Assembly: GCF_044762745.1 (NCBI RefSeq)
Contig: NZ_JBIWEX010000002.1
Span: 200,499-264,498, forward strand
Reading direction: 5' to 3'
DNA length: 64,000 nucleotides
Source: Psychrobacillus sp044762745
Lineage (GTDB): Bacteria > Bacillota > Bacilli > Bacillales_A > Planococcaceae
Shown: one piece after another, positions 8,628 to 18,093 of the stretch
Numbering within the stretch: position 1 is the stretch's first letter
Layout: each line of letters opens with the position of its first letter
Program-made: the position numbers and the translations under genes
Notes under the pieces: generated by a model
What the model was told of the DNA's origin: nothing
Seen by the model: the letters and a program-made list of their open reading frames with translations, nothing else
Database searches by the model: none

Positions 8628-9050
8628 TTACTTGTAGTTTAGTTTTCCGGAGATATCTTTTAAAACTCGAGCAACAATCAGCTGTTCCTCCTCGGATATA
8701 CCTTCCAGTAAGCCCTTTTGGAAATGGTCAATTTTTTCTCGCACTTGACCATATACTTTCATCCCTTCTTCTGACAATTGAACAATTTTTACTCTTTTAT
8801 CATTTCCAGCATGAATTTCTACATAACCAAGTTCGCTTAATTTTTGTACCAGTTTCGTCGTGGTTGGTTTCTCTACGTTTTGATAAAGAGAAATGTCACC
8901 AATTGTCTTTGCTCCTTCTCTAAAAATGAAATATATTATAGACCATTGGGCAGTAGTCAGATTAAATGCTGTCAGCAGTACATTCAATTGATTAACATAT
9001 GGTCGGTACATTTTTATATATTCATTAAAAAGTAGCTTATACGATTCCAT
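8628..9050 (-). CDS. MarR-family transcriptional regulator
   Basis: A 140-aa winged-helix protein: TTAQWSIIYFIF (helix 2), ISLYQNVEKPTTTKLVQKL (recognition helix) and the wing VEIHAGNDKRVKIV. The start is the ATG giving MESYKLL, behind AAGGTGATTTC; the in-frame ATG 15 bp upstream lies before this site. It is first gene of an operon with the MFS transporter, and an inverted repeat lies just upstream of the start. Confidence 0.9.
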   Translation of the reverse strand: MESYKLLFNEYIKMYRPYVNQLNVLLTAFNLTTAQWSIIYFIFREGAKTIGDISLYQNVEKPTTTKLVQKLSELGYVEIHAGNDKRVKIVQLSEEGMKVYGQVREKIDHFQKGLLEGISEEEQLIVARVLKDISGKLNYK

Positions 9051-9065
9051 GAAATCACCTTCCAT

Positions 9066-9090
9066 TTAATTAGTTAGTGAAACTAATTAA
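9066..9090. promoter_or_regulatory. Probable MarR operator
   Basis: TTAATTAGTT and its complement AACTAATTAA, spaced by 5 nt, lie 15 bp upstream of the marR-type start. This is a placement typical of autorepression in the family. Confidence 0.55.
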
Positions 9091-9225
9091 TAGTATACAA
9101 TATATCGGATAAAATTGTCTACCCCATTTACGAATAAATAAAATACACTTTTCATCACATACTAACATTTAACAACCATAAGGGAATCTCGCTACGAGCT
9201 TACTTCATCGAGGAGGAATGTAGCA

Positions 9226-10434
9226 TTGAAAAGGCTATTAAAAATAAAAACTACTTGGACGCCAATCTGGATGATTGCATTCCTTATGTTATGCATGATC
9301 AGTATTTATTTACCTGTATTTGGCGGTCCCTCGCAAAGACTAACTAATTTCCCGCTAATTATTGTGAATGAAGACACAGGCACATCCTCTTTAGCTACAG
9401 CCAAAGAAATTGGAGATCATCTCATTCAAGCACAAAATGGACATACGTTTAACTGGAGAATTGTACCCAATAAGGAGACCGCAGTAAAAGAATTAAAAGA
9501 CAACCAAGCATTTGGTGCCTTGATAATTCCTGCGAATTATTCCGATGGTATAACAAATTTACATCATGCCCTAATGACAGGAAAAACAGAAGGAAAGCCG
9601 ATTATGCTAGAAATATTAATAAATGAGGGAGGAGGTTTGTCGACAACAGCGATAGCGACTAATGCGTTGGAATCTGTTGCTACTGTCGCTTCAAGCGATA
9701 TTAGTAAGCATCTCAAAGAAGATTTACTAAAAAACAATATATTGCTTTCACCGAATATCGCCTTCCTAATGGATGCGCCTATTCAATATACAATGACAAA
9801 TGTGCTAGGTCTTCCAGAGAACTCTAATAAGGGAATGACACCATTTATGCTTGTCCTTATCACCTCCATTTCCGGACTTATGGGAGTGAATATGATTAAT
9901 GGTTATATGAAAAATATTACTGCAAAACTTAGAGATAAAGATTATCTGCTAACTGACACGAAAGTACTTGTAACTGAACTGCTATTAGGAGTTATTTTAG
10001 CTTTAATGGTTGCTTTCATTTTGCAATTAGCGATTTTCGGATTTTTTAGAAGCTCGCACTCGACAAGCATTTGGTGGATTTTTTTGTTTACACTTTTCTG
10101 CTGTATGACTTTATATTTCCAATTTAAAATAGTAGGATTGTTATTTGGAAAATGGGGGATGCTAGTGATGTTCCCCCTTAACATTATGGGAGTTTTCGCA
10201 AGTGGAGGAGCAGTACCAGTAACATCCTTACCGTTGATCCACCGTTTCTTCAGTACAGTTTTACCTACTCGCTATATGGTGGATGGTATGAGGGCACTGC
10301 TTTATTATAATGGCAAATTACAAGCAGGTCTTGGGACTGCCTTATTAGTCATCATCATTTTCTTTATCATTTTTCTTGGATCCTGTATAGCAGTTGCTTA
10401 TCGCATACATCGAAAAGAACTGGCAAATATTTAA
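9226..10434 (+). CDS. ABC-2-type membrane protein of the YhgE/Pip or DUF3533 group
   Basis: A 402-aa protein with an N-terminal helix, a large extracytoplasmic domain of about 190 residues and five or six C-terminal helices ending in AVAYRIHRKELANI. The N-terminal VNEDTGTSS pattern after the first helix matches YhgE/Pip-type exporters. The TTG start lies 9 nt after a perfect AGGAGG. No ATP-binding partner is next to it. It stands opposite the MarR/MFS pair; cargo is unknown. Confidence 0.75.
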   Translation: MKRLLKIKTTWTPIWMIAFLMLCMISIYLPVFGGPSQRLTNFPLIIVNEDTGTSSLATAKEIGDHLIQAQNGHTFNWRIVPNKETAVKELKDNQAFGALIIPANYSDGITNLHHALMTGKTEGKPIMLEILINEGGGLSTTAIATNALESVATVASSDISKHLKEDLLKNNILLSPNIAFLMDAPIQYTMTNVLGLPENSNKGMTPFMLVLITSISGLMGVNMINGYMKNITAKLRDKDYLLTDTKVLVTELLLGVILALMVAFILQLAIFGFFRSSHSTSIWWIFLFTLFCCMTLYFQFKIVGLLFGKWGMLVMFPLNIMGVFASGGAVPVTSLPLIHRFFSTVLPTRYMVDGMRALLYYNGKLQAGLGTALLVIIIFFIIFLGSCIAVAYRIHRKELANI

Positions 10435-10440
10435 TCATTC

Positions 10441-10472
10441 CAACACCTCTATTATCTACTGTAGAGGTGTCG
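10441..10472. terminator. Hairpin between convergent genes
   Basis: ACACCTCTA/TAGAGGTGT with a 10-nt loop, between the stops of the ABC-2-type gene and the OFA-type MFS gene. It lacks a long T run, so termination is probable rather than sure. Confidence 0.5.
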
Positions 10473-10480
10473 AATGCATT

Positions 10481-11740
10481 TTAAGCAAGCTCCTCTCTCG
10501 GGTTGTGTTTCTTCATAAAAATAATGAAAAAACTTGCTAATGCACAGAAACCACCAGCTAGAAGGAATGCCCAATCATATGCACCAAACAAATTGTATAA
10601 TACACCACCGCCGAATGCTGCAACACCTGCTCCTACCTGATGAGCAGCCACTATCCATCCATACATCATCGCACTCTTTTCAATACCGAATCTTCTCCGA
10701 GTTAAGCCAATTGTTGGAGGCACCGTTGCAATCCAATCAAGACCGTAGAAAACAGAAAAAATAATAAGCCACGTGATAGATCCTTGTGCAAGCGCGAATG
10801 GTAAAAACAGCAAAGACACCCCTCGTAGAAGATAATACCAAAATAATAACCAACGATTATCAAAACGATCCGAAAGCCAACCTGATAAGGTAGTACCTAT
10901 CAGGTCAAAGATACCCATAAATGCAAGTAAGGAAGATGCAGTTATTAAAGGAATCCCAAAACTAATGCAATAGGAGATAAAGTGTGTCCCTATCAACCCG
11001 GTAGTGGATAGTCCACAAATGAAAAAACTACCTGCGAGTAACCAAAACTCTTTTACACGCAAACCTTCCCCTAAGCTTTGTAAAGCCATCTTAAACGGAT
11101 TACGATTTGCATTTCCTACTATCGATACTTCCACTTCCTCTTCCTGTCCATACGCTAAAATTCCCTTCTCTTTCGGTGTATTTTTCATAAATAACCAAAT
11201 GACAAGGAGCATAACAAGACTCAAAACGAATATAAGACCCGTCGCATAACGCCAAGAATACTTCTCAATTAATGCAGCTAAAACCGGTAATAACATAAGT
11301 TGCCCCGTTGCGGTACTCGCAGTCAAAATTCCAACCGCTAGGCCTCGTCGTTTTACAAACCATCGATTCGCCACTTGCGTACTTAAAACAGTTAGAAATA
11401 AGCCAGAACCTACCCCAATCATAACGCCCCAAATAATAATTAGCTGCCACTCGGTCTGCATAACAAAAGTTAACGCCAATCCGATAGCTAGCGTCATCAT
11501 CGAATAGACCATCATCCGCTTCAATCCAAAAACTTCTACAAATGCCGCCATAAAAGGACCTGAAAATCCGTATAAAAATAAACAAACCGCAAATGCAAAC
11601 GATATAACTGGACGGCCCCAGCCAAACTCTGCCTCAAACGGTTCAATAAATACACCGGATGATGATCGGACGATGCCTGCTACAATAATAGCAAAGAACG
11701 TTACAACTAAAATAACCCAACTATAATGAACACGTTTCAT
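10481..11740 (-). CDS. OFA/monocarboxylate-type MFS transporter
   Basis: A 419-aa, 12-helix protein with the N terminus MKRVHYSWVILVVTFFA and the sequence WGRPVISFAFAVCLFLYGFSG typical of the oxalate/formate antiporter-like and monocarboxylate porter groups. The ATG at 11738-11740 is preferred to an in-frame GTG 12 bp upstream, which lies inside the purine-rich ribosome binding region. The substrate is probably an organic anion but is not determined by the sequence. Confidence 0.88.
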   Translation of the reverse strand: MKRVHYSWVILVVTFFAIIVAGIVRSSSGVFIEPFEAEFGWGRPVISFAFAVCLFLYGFSGPFMAAFVEVFGLKRMMVYSMMTLAIGLALTFVMQTEWQLIIIWGVMIGVGSGLFLTVLSTQVANRWFVKRRGLAVGILTASTATGQLMLLPVLAALIEKYSWRYATGLIFVLSLVMLLVIWLFMKNTPKEKGILAYGQEEEVEVSIVGNANRNPFKMALQSLGEGLRVKEFWLLAGSFFICGLSTTGLIGTHFISYCISFGIPLITASSLLAFMGIFDLIGTTLSGWLSDRFDNRWLLFWYYLLRGVSLLFLPFALAQGSITWLIIFSVFYGLDWIATVPPTIGLTRRRFGIEKSAMMYGWIVAAHQVGAGVAAFGGGVLYNLFGAYDWAFLLAGGFCALASFFIIFMKKHNPREELA

Positions 11741-11891
11741 AATTCCGCACACTCTCTTTCTCTATTATTACAATTAATTTTATTATACATACAGATATCT
11801 TAATTTTCTTGCATTTTTCGATAAATTTATTTCCCAAGGAATAATTTTAGACAAAAAAAGAATCCAACCTGGCAGTGGACTCTTCGTTATT

Positions 11892-12239
11892 TTACACGCT
11901 GTTCTGTTTTCTTTTTTGTATTTTATGCAAAGTATGTGCTGTTCCCCATTCATGCATCGCAACTAAAATGGACTCTAAACTCTTTCCATATTCAGTAATC
12001 GAATACTCTACTTTAGGGGGCACTTGTGGGTATACTTTCCGAGCGATAATATCTTCTTCCTCTAGTTCTCGTAGCTGATTCGTTAACATTTTCTGCGTGA
12101 TTCCGGGTACTCTTCGTTTCAGCTCACTGAATCTTAGTGTACCAGCTTGCAGTAAAGTTAATAATATAATTGGTTTCCATTTCCCCACTAATATACCTAA
12201 AGCATCTTCCACACGACATAATTCTGGCTGCATTTCCAT
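11892..12239 (-). CDS. HxlR-family transcriptional regulator
   Basis: A 115-aa winged-helix protein with the HxlR hallmarks: CRVEDALGILVGKWKPIILL near the start (Cys-bearing helix), RFSELKRRVPGITQKMLTNQLRELE (recognition helix) and the wing VPPKVEYSITEYGKSL. Family members such as HypR and YodB sense disulfide or electrophile stress through the N-terminal Cys. It is divergent from the flavin monooxygenase gene, which it probably controls. Confidence 0.92.
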   Translation of the reverse strand: MEMQPELCRVEDALGILVGKWKPIILLTLLQAGTLRFSELKRRVPGITQKMLTNQLRELEEEDIIARKVYPQVPPKVEYSITEYGKSLESILVAMHEWGTAHTLHKIQKRKQNSV

Positions 12240-12283
12240 ATTTCTTACCTCCTTAGTATCTTTTTGTACACTATACCACTTTT

Positions 12284-12295
12284 AAGTGCGTACTT
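12284..12295. promoter_or_regulatory. Probable HxlR operator
   Basis: The dyad AAGT-GCGT-ACTT, extended by further AAGTA/TTAAGTAAG sequence to the right, lies between the divergent hxlR and oxidoreductase genes. It resembles the short dyads bound by this family. Confidence 0.45.
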
Positions 12296-12360
12296 ATATT
12301 AAGTAAGTTTGAAGTTTATACTAATTGTAAATATACAAGCATTTGAGGAGGCAAGGACAC

Positions 12361-13419
12361 ATGGAAAAATACCGTATCGATCAAAGTAAAGGGTTAGAAT
12401 TTGGACTTTATACATTAGGTGATCATATCCCAAACCCGCATACAGGAAAAAGTGTTTCTGCTGGCCAGCGAATTCACGAAATCATTGAATTAGCAAAACT
12501 AGCGGAGCAAGCAGGCATTGATTTTTTTAGCGTTGGTGAAAGTCATCAAGAGTATTTCACGACACAAGCACATTCTATTGTGTTAGCAGCAATTGCACAG
12601 GCAACTAGTAAACTGAAAATCGCCAGTTCCTCTACAATAATTAGCACATCGGATCCTGTTCGTGTGTATGAGGATTTTGCAACGATTGACTTGATTTCCA
12701 AAGGACGTGCAGAAATCATTGCTGGTCGCGCTTCACGAGTAGGACTTTTCGAATTACTAGGCTATAATGTTCGCGATTATGAAGAATTGTTTGAAGAGAA
12801 GTTCGGACTATTACTGAAGATTAATGAAGAAGAAGTGATCAATTGGAGTGGTCAATTCCGTGCTCCATTAAAAGATGCGAGAGTTCTTCCACGTCCCCAA
12901 AACGGTTCGTTACCCATTTGGCGCGCGGTAGGAGGACCACCTGCAAGTGCGATTAAAGCTGGCTATGCTGGTGTGCCGATGATGCTTGCTACACTAGGGG
13001 GACCAGCTACTAGCTTTAAAATATCAATAGATGCTTATAGGGAAGCTGCTGAGCGCAGTGGTTTCGATCCAACGACTCTTCCAGTGGCAACAGCCGGGTT
13101 CTTCTATGCTGCTGAGACAACACAACAGGCGTTGAGTGAGGCTTATCCCCATGTGAACACCGGGATGGAGTTGATCAACGGACGAAGCTATCCAAAGCAG
13201 CACTTTGCACAAGGAACAGACACACGTGATGTCATGAATATCGGTAGCCCACAACAAATTATTGAAAAAATCCTCTATCAGCATGAGCTATTTGGCCATC
13301 AGCGTTACATTGCACAAATGGATTTTGGTGGCGTCCCATTTGAAAAATTAATGAAGAATATTGAATTGATCGGGATAGAAATTTTACCTGCAATTAAAAA
13401 ATATACAGCAAAGAATTAG
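12361..13419 (+). CDS. LLM-class flavin-dependent oxidoreductase (luciferase-like monooxygenase)
   Basis: A 352-aa TIM-barrel flavoenzyme with the family marks GIDFFSVGESHQEYF (first barrel strands), SSSTIISTSDPVRVYED and GRAEIIAGRAS (FMN-phosphate region). ATG 12361 follows GAGGAGGCAAGGACAC; the upstream in-frame TTG overlaps this ribosome binding site. Family enzymes use FMNH2 and O2 on small organic substrates; the substrate here is unknown. The HxlR neighbour suggests induction by electrophiles or quinones. A scrap of a paralogous gene occurs at about 22536. Confidence 0.9.
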   Translation: MEKYRIDQSKGLEFGLYTLGDHIPNPHTGKSVSAGQRIHEIIELAKLAEQAGIDFFSVGESHQEYFTTQAHSIVLAAIAQATSKLKIASSSTIISTSDPVRVYEDFATIDLISKGRAEIIAGRASRVGLFELLGYNVRDYEELFEEKFGLLLKINEEEVINWSGQFRAPLKDARVLPRPQNGSLPIWRAVGGPPASAIKAGYAGVPMMLATLGGPATSFKISIDAYREAAERSGFDPTTLPVATAGFFYAAETTQQALSEAYPHVNTGMELINGRSYPKQHFAQGTDTRDVMNIGSPQQIIEKILYQHELFGHQRYIAQMDFGGVPFEKLMKNIELIGIEILPAIKKYTAKN

Positions 13420-13474
13420 TACATACCCTGTGTATAAGACAATAATAAAAGCCAATGACTACAACGCCTCTTAG

Positions 13475-13905
13475 GGATAATGCGTCTTATGAATAGGATC
13501 TTCGGGTTTGTCGTGTACAGCGGCCTGTTTATCGCTTTCGAGATGTGTTTTGTCGTGTTCGGAAGGTAGTTTGTCGCGTTCACAGCATGTTATGTCTCAT
13601 TCAACCATTTATTGGATTTTTTTCAAGAAATGCTACATAAGATTTAATTTAAAAGAGTGACGCTAGTTAACTAGCAAATTTTATGGATTGAACCGGAAGG
13701 CCGGCGACTCCAGCGGAGTGTTGGTCACGAAGGCGGTGCCACACGATGTGGCGCACATAGCCTTCGTTCCTCTGTTGAGACAGATGAAACTTCACAGCGC
13801 ACGCGTAGCGTCGGTGAAGGTTCATCGCTCACCCCGCGGAAAGCGTCCGCCCTGTAGCGAAAATCATTGCGGACACTTTATTCAACTTGCTAAGACGCAT
13901 TATCC
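13475..13905. repeat. Structured non-coding repeat element with inverted ends
   Basis: The ends are a 15-bp perfect inverted repeat, GGATAATGCGTCTTA (13475-13489) and its complement (13891-13905). The interior holds three nested hairpins: 13727-13767 (ACGAAGGC/GCCTTCGT with an inner TGCCACA stem), 13783-13826 (GATGAAACTTCAC/GTGAAGGTTCATC, 12 of 13 bp) and 13845-13874 (GTCCGC/GCGGAC). It is much more GC-rich than its surroundings. The phrases AAGCGTCCGCC and TGTAGCGAAAATCA resemble a dispersed intergenic repeat I know from Bacillales genomes. No ORF here is credible. Confidence 0.7.
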
Positions 13906-13975
13906 TCAATTTGCAGATTATCTTTTTGGTAATTGCAAGTTACCAATATGTCTTATTTTATTAATTCTTAAACAA

Positions 13976-14015
13976 AAAATCCCTCCAAGATGACGAATCA
14001 CCTTGGAGGGATTTT
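13976..14015. terminator. Terminator of the RND pump gene
   Basis: AAAATCCCTCCAAG and its complement with a 12-nt loop lie immediately after the RND stop codon, with T/A runs on both sides. Confidence 0.85.
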
Positions 14016-14018
14016 CTA

Positions 14019-17000
14019 TTAATTTTCTTCTACTTCTTTACGATTTTTCTTAAATAGTTTTGATAGAATCTCATAAACGATTGGTACAACGATCAATGTT
14101 AATAAAGTGGAACTTACCAACCCACCTATTACGGTAATCCCTAAGCCTTTCGAGATTAGGCCGCCTCCGCCACCTGATCCCAATGCTAATGGGATTAATG
14201 CACCGATTGTCGCAATCGCCGTCATAAGAATTGGACGTAAACGTGTGCCTCCCGCTTCTAGAACAGCTTCACGCATTGTCATTCCATCACGCTCCATATG
14301 CACAATACGATCTACAAGTACAATCGCATTCGTTACGACAATACCGATTAACATTAGTAGACCCATCATAACAGATACAGAGATCGTCTCACCTGCGATT
14401 AATAATCCAACAAATGAACCAATTACTGCAAATGGTAACGAGAATAGAATGGCAAATGGTGCAACACCTTCACGGAATGTGACAACAAGGATAAAGTACA
14501 CGATTGCAATTGCAGCAAGCATCGCAACAATCAGTTGTGTAAATGTTTCCGTCATATCTGCAGCCGCACCTGCTGTTCCAACTGTAACACCTTTAGGCAA
14601 GTCTAATTTATCAATTGCCTTGTCTACTTCTGATGTCGCTTTTGAAATATCCGCCCCTAGAATGGTCCCTGAAACAGTTGCATAATATTCCCCTTTGCTG
14701 CGAGCAAGTGTATTTAATGTTGTACCTTTCTCTACCGTTACAAGCTCGGAAAGCTTCATCGTTGTACCTAGCGCTGTTGGTACTTCCGTTGCTAGAATAT
14801 CATCGACCGATTTAGGTTGCGCAGCTTGTTCTTGCTGAACGATTACTTGTAACGTCTCTCCGTCTTTTTCAACCGTCGTTAAAACGTCTTGTGTTTTATT
14901 TGGGTTTAACATCATCACAATTTGACCTGTTGTTAAGCCATATTGTAGAAGTTCATCTTGCGCTACTTTGAACGTATACTCTACGTATGCATCTTCTGCA
15001 CTGGAAGAAACGTCTTCTAAGCCGGCATTTTCATTCATAACGCCTTCTACCATTTTAACTGCTTCATTCAGTTTATCTAAATCTTCACTGTAAAATGTAT
15101 AGCTAACTTCGTTTGTAGACATCGACATAGAAGTGAAGTTTTGGCTCTTCCATTCACCTGTTTGGCCAATGTTAAATACATACTCTTCAATCTCCGTGCG
15201 TGCTCCTGGGAAATCTTCCATTTCAGGGTCAAAGATTAGGTACATTAATGCACCGCCTGCTCCTCCACCCATCATCGCTGACATCTGATCGCTACTATCC
15301 GTTATAGATAGTTGAACGATATCAATATCATCACGTTTTAATAATTCTTCCTCAACTACCCCAACGTTTGCTAATGTATCTTCTTTCAACTCGCCAGCTT
15401 CTGGTGTATATGTTAAGTACATCACTTTTTCTTCTTCACTACCCATGAAACTAAAACCGATTAATGGCGTTAGTGCCACACTACCAACCAATAGAACAAT
15501 AGCGATGAGAGAAGTAATAATTTTATGATTTAAACTCCAATTAAGAATACCTTTGTAGCCGTTCGACATTTTGCCTGCTTCTTTATGGCTACTTTCTGTT
15601 TTTTCGCTATATAATTTTTTCTTAAACAAGAAGTGCGATAAAGCAGGAACAATTGTAATCGCTACAATTAATGATGCAGCGAGCGCAAATGTCATCGTCA
15701 ATGCGAATGGCATGAACAATTCACCGACCATACCACCAACGAAAATGAGTGGCGCAAATACCGCAACTGTTACTAATGTGGAAGACATGATTGGTTTGAA
15801 CATTTCAATCGTTGCCTCACGTATTAGTGCTCGTCCTGTTAACTTCTCTGATTTTAAATGCATACGTCGATAAATATTTTCCACTACGACAATGGAGTCA
15901 TCTATTACACGACCGATTGCAACCGTGATGGCACCTAACGTCATCATATTTAACGTAATATCCATCCAGTTTAATAGCAGTAAAGCCATGAAAATAGAAA
16001 CTGGAATTGAAACAATGGAAATAATAGTAGATTTGAAATCACGTAGGAATAAAAGAATGATCAATACTGCGATTAAACCACCAAATAACGCTTTTTCAAT
16101 CATCGTTCTAATCGAAGCTTCAATTGGCGCACCTTGATCCAGTGATATATCGATGACAATCCCATCGATAGTTGCCTTTTCCTCTTCTACTAAATCTTTC
16201 ACAGCATTTACAACATCTACTGTGTTGGCTTGTTGTCCTTTGACAATTTGAATAGCAATCGCATTTTCACCATTTGTACGTGAAACGGATTGTACTTTAC
16301 CTACTACTTCAATTGTTGCTATATCACTAAGCTTTACGAAAGGTGTTGGATTTGTTGCTGATGGCGTAACAGGAATTAGCATTTCTTTTAGTTCATCCGC
16401 TGTCATGAACTTACCATCTATCGCTACTGCTTGTTCGCCTTCTTCAAACTCATACAACCCTAATGAAACAGCTAAATCGCTCGCTTGAATCATTTGTTTT
16501 ACATTATCTTCTGTTAAACCAAGTTCAGCCATTTTATCTTTGTTATACGTAAGCTGAACTTCTTCAATATGTTGACCTGTAATAGTAGCAGATGCAACCC
16601 CATCAATTTTTTGGATTTTTGGAAGTAATAGATCCTCTACTGTTGACGTTAAGTCAACGATATCCTCTGTAGAACTACTTACACTTAATGCAACAACCGG
16701 CATCATGTTCATGCTAATTGCAGTAATTGTTGGCGCTTGTGCACCTTCTGGTAAAGTCACTGCATCTAATGCAGATTGCAACGCACGCTTTGCTTCATCC
16801 ATATCTATCCCATACTCGTACTCTACTTGAATATTTGCCATATTGGAGTATGAATTAGAATAGACGGATTTCACATTTTCTAAGTTCTCTACCGCTTTTT
16901 CTAGCGGCATCGATATATCTTCCATTACTTGTTCAGGAGTTGCCCCTGGATATACATCCATTACCATAAGGAATGGAATCGAAATATCCGGAATCGTCTC

Positions 17001-17105
17001 CGTTTTCATTTGTGTACCCGAATAAATACCGGATACTGTAATAATAATCGTAAGTAACCATACCGCCAACTTATTCTTTAATACAAAGTTAACTAAACCT
17101 TTCAC
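14019..17105 (-). CDS. swrC: RND-family efflux permease (SwrC/YerP-like, AcrB/HAE1 superfamily)
   Basis: A 1028-aa protein with the duplicated RND layout: helix 1 (NKLAVWLLTIIITVSGIYSG), a large pore domain, helices 2-6 near residues 335-480, helix 7 near 520, a second pore domain and helices 8-12. The proton-relay pair is visible as Asp-Asp in IGRVIDDSIVVVENIYRR near residue 405. Like SwrC of Gram-positive bacteria it has no outer-membrane partner; SwrC exports surfactin and lipophilic compounds. The GTG start follows AGGTG. It is divergent from an oversized TetR gene, as swrC is from yerO in B. subtilis. Confidence 0.93.
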   Translation of the reverse strand: MKGLVNFVLKNKLAVWLLTIIITVSGIYSGTQMKTETIPDISIPFLMVMDVYPGATPEQVMEDISMPLEKAVENLENVKSVYSNSYSNMANIQVEYEYGIDMDEAKRALQSALDAVTLPEGAQAPTITAISMNMMPVVALSVSSSTEDIVDLTSTVEDLLLPKIQKIDGVASATITGQHIEEVQLTYNKDKMAELGLTEDNVKQMIQASDLAVSLGLYEFEEGEQAVAIDGKFMTADELKEMLIPVTPSATNPTPFVKLSDIATIEVVGKVQSVSRTNGENAIAIQIVKGQQANTVDVVNAVKDLVEEEKATIDGIVIDISLDQGAPIEASIRTMIEKALFGGLIAVLIILLFLRDFKSTIISIVSIPVSIFMALLLLNWMDITLNMMTLGAITVAIGRVIDDSIVVVENIYRRMHLKSEKLTGRALIREATIEMFKPIMSSTLVTVAVFAPLIFVGGMVGELFMPFALTMTFALAASLIVAITIVPALSHFLFKKKLYSEKTESSHKEAGKMSNGYKGILNWSLNHKIITSLIAIVLLVGSVALTPLIGFSFMGSEEEKVMYLTYTPEAGELKEDTLANVGVVEEELLKRDDIDIVQLSITDSSDQMSAMMGGGAGGALMYLIFDPEMEDFPGARTEIEEYVFNIGQTGEWKSQNFTSMSMSTNEVSYTFYSEDLDKLNEAVKMVEGVMNENAGLEDVSSSAEDAYVEYTFKVAQDELLQYGLTTGQIVMMLNPNKTQDVLTTVEKDGETLQVIVQQEQAAQPKSVDDILATEVPTALGTTMKLSELVTVEKGTTLNTLARSKGEYYATVSGTILGADISKATSEVDKAIDKLDLPKGVTVGTAGAAADMTETFTQLIVAMLAAIAIVYFILVVTFREGVAPFAILFSLPFAVIGSFVGLLIAGETISVSVMMGLLMLIGIVVTNAIVLVDRIVHMERDGMTMREAVLEAGGTRLRPILMTAIATIGALIPLALGSGGGGGLISKGLGITVIGGLVSSTLLTLIVVPIVYEILSKLFKKNRKEVEEN

Positions 17106-17151
17106 TTTTACACCTACCCTAAATTGACTTATCTAGCTCCGTTAATTATAC

Positions 17152-17168
17152 TAATGACTAATCGGTCA
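17152..17168. promoter_or_regulatory. Probable operator of the TetR/RND divergent region
   Basis: The dyad TGAC-TAATCG-GTCA lies 47 bp upstream of the RND start and 38 bp upstream of the TetR start, the only inverted repeat of note in this 100-bp region. Confidence 0.4.
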
Positions 17169-17205
17169 ATTGTCAACGATATTACCTAGGAGCGATACAA
17201 TTAAA

Positions 17206-18039
17206 ATGAATAAAAAACAACTAATAATGGAAAAAGCCTTAGATCTTTTTGCTAAACAAGGATTTGAAACGACATCGGTTCAACAAATAACAGAGCATTG
17301 CGGTATTTCTAAAGGAGCATTTTACTTATCTTTCAAGTCAAAAGACGAATTGATTTTGTCATTGATCGACTATTTTATGACACAATTCATCTCCGATATT
17401 GACTACCAGGTCAAAAATGCAAATAATGATGAACTTTTATTTAAATTTTACCACACGACATTTCAATCTTTTGTTCAACATTCAGATTTCGCCAAAATTC
17501 TTATGAATGAACAAGCTCAAACATTTCATAAAAAAGAACTGATTGAAAAAATGCATATATACGATAGATTATTGGACAAAGTTACTTTAACCATGGTTGA
17601 ACGATTATACGGGGAAGAAATCATCCATACAAAATATGATTTAGTTTATTGTATTAAAGGATTGATGAGTAATTATTCCAAGCTCCTACTATTTTATAAT
17701 GCTCCACTCGACTTGAAATTGCTATCTGCATCACTTGTCGAAAAAACCAACTTACTTGCTAAACATGCAACGATTGCATTTATATCAGAAGATTTTATCC
17801 AATTGATCGAATTACCAGCTCAAAAGGAAGTAACAAAAGAACAGCTACTTGAAATGATTGCACAAAAGATTGAGGAAACCGAGGAGTCTATTGAGAAAGA
17901 ATCACTAATCTTACTCAAGCAGCAACTTCTCCAACCAACCTTGAGTCCCGCTATTATTAAAGGGCTAATCGAAAATATACGAAATCATCCGCATTGTAAA
18001 TGGATCTCTTATTTACTTCGCAGTTACTTTAATTTATGA
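17206..18039 (+). CDS. TetR/AcrR regulator of the RND pump (YerO-like)
   Basis: A 277-aa protein with an N-terminal TetR domain (QQITEHCGISKGAFYLSFKSK) and a long C-terminal helical part, similar in size to the regulator at 2825. ATG 17206 follows TAGGAGCGATACAATTAAA; the longer upstream frame (first possible start at 17170) covers the operator region and is not used. The position opposite the SwrC-like gene matches B. subtilis yerO-swrC. It is probably a repressor of the pump. Confidence 0.9.
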   Translation: MNKKQLIMEKALDLFAKQGFETTSVQQITEHCGISKGAFYLSFKSKDELILSLIDYFMTQFISDIDYQVKNANNDELLFKFYHTTFQSFVQHSDFAKILMNEQAQTFHKKELIEKMHIYDRLLDKVTLTMVERLYGEEIIHTKYDLVYCIKGLMSNYSKLLLFYNAPLDLKLLSASLVEKTNLLAKHATIAFISEDFIQLIELPAQKEVTKEQLLEMIAQKIEETEESIEKESLILLKQQLLQPTLSPAIIKGLIENIRNHPHCKWISYLLRSYFNL

Positions 18040-18045
18040 AATAGT

Positions 18046-18082
18046 AAAAGGCAGAACGCATTTAGCATTCTGCCTTTTTTTA
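18046..18082. terminator. Bidirectional terminator
   Basis: AAGGCAGAA/TTCTGCCTT with an 11-nt loop and a T7 run, between the convergent TetR and TPP-enzyme genes. Confidence 0.85.
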
Positions 18083-18093
18083 TAAGTATATTT

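Noticed and set aside
13688..13993. 101-codon ORF in the repeat element
   Set aside because: It reads through hairpins and the typical repeat phrases and has no ribosome binding site.
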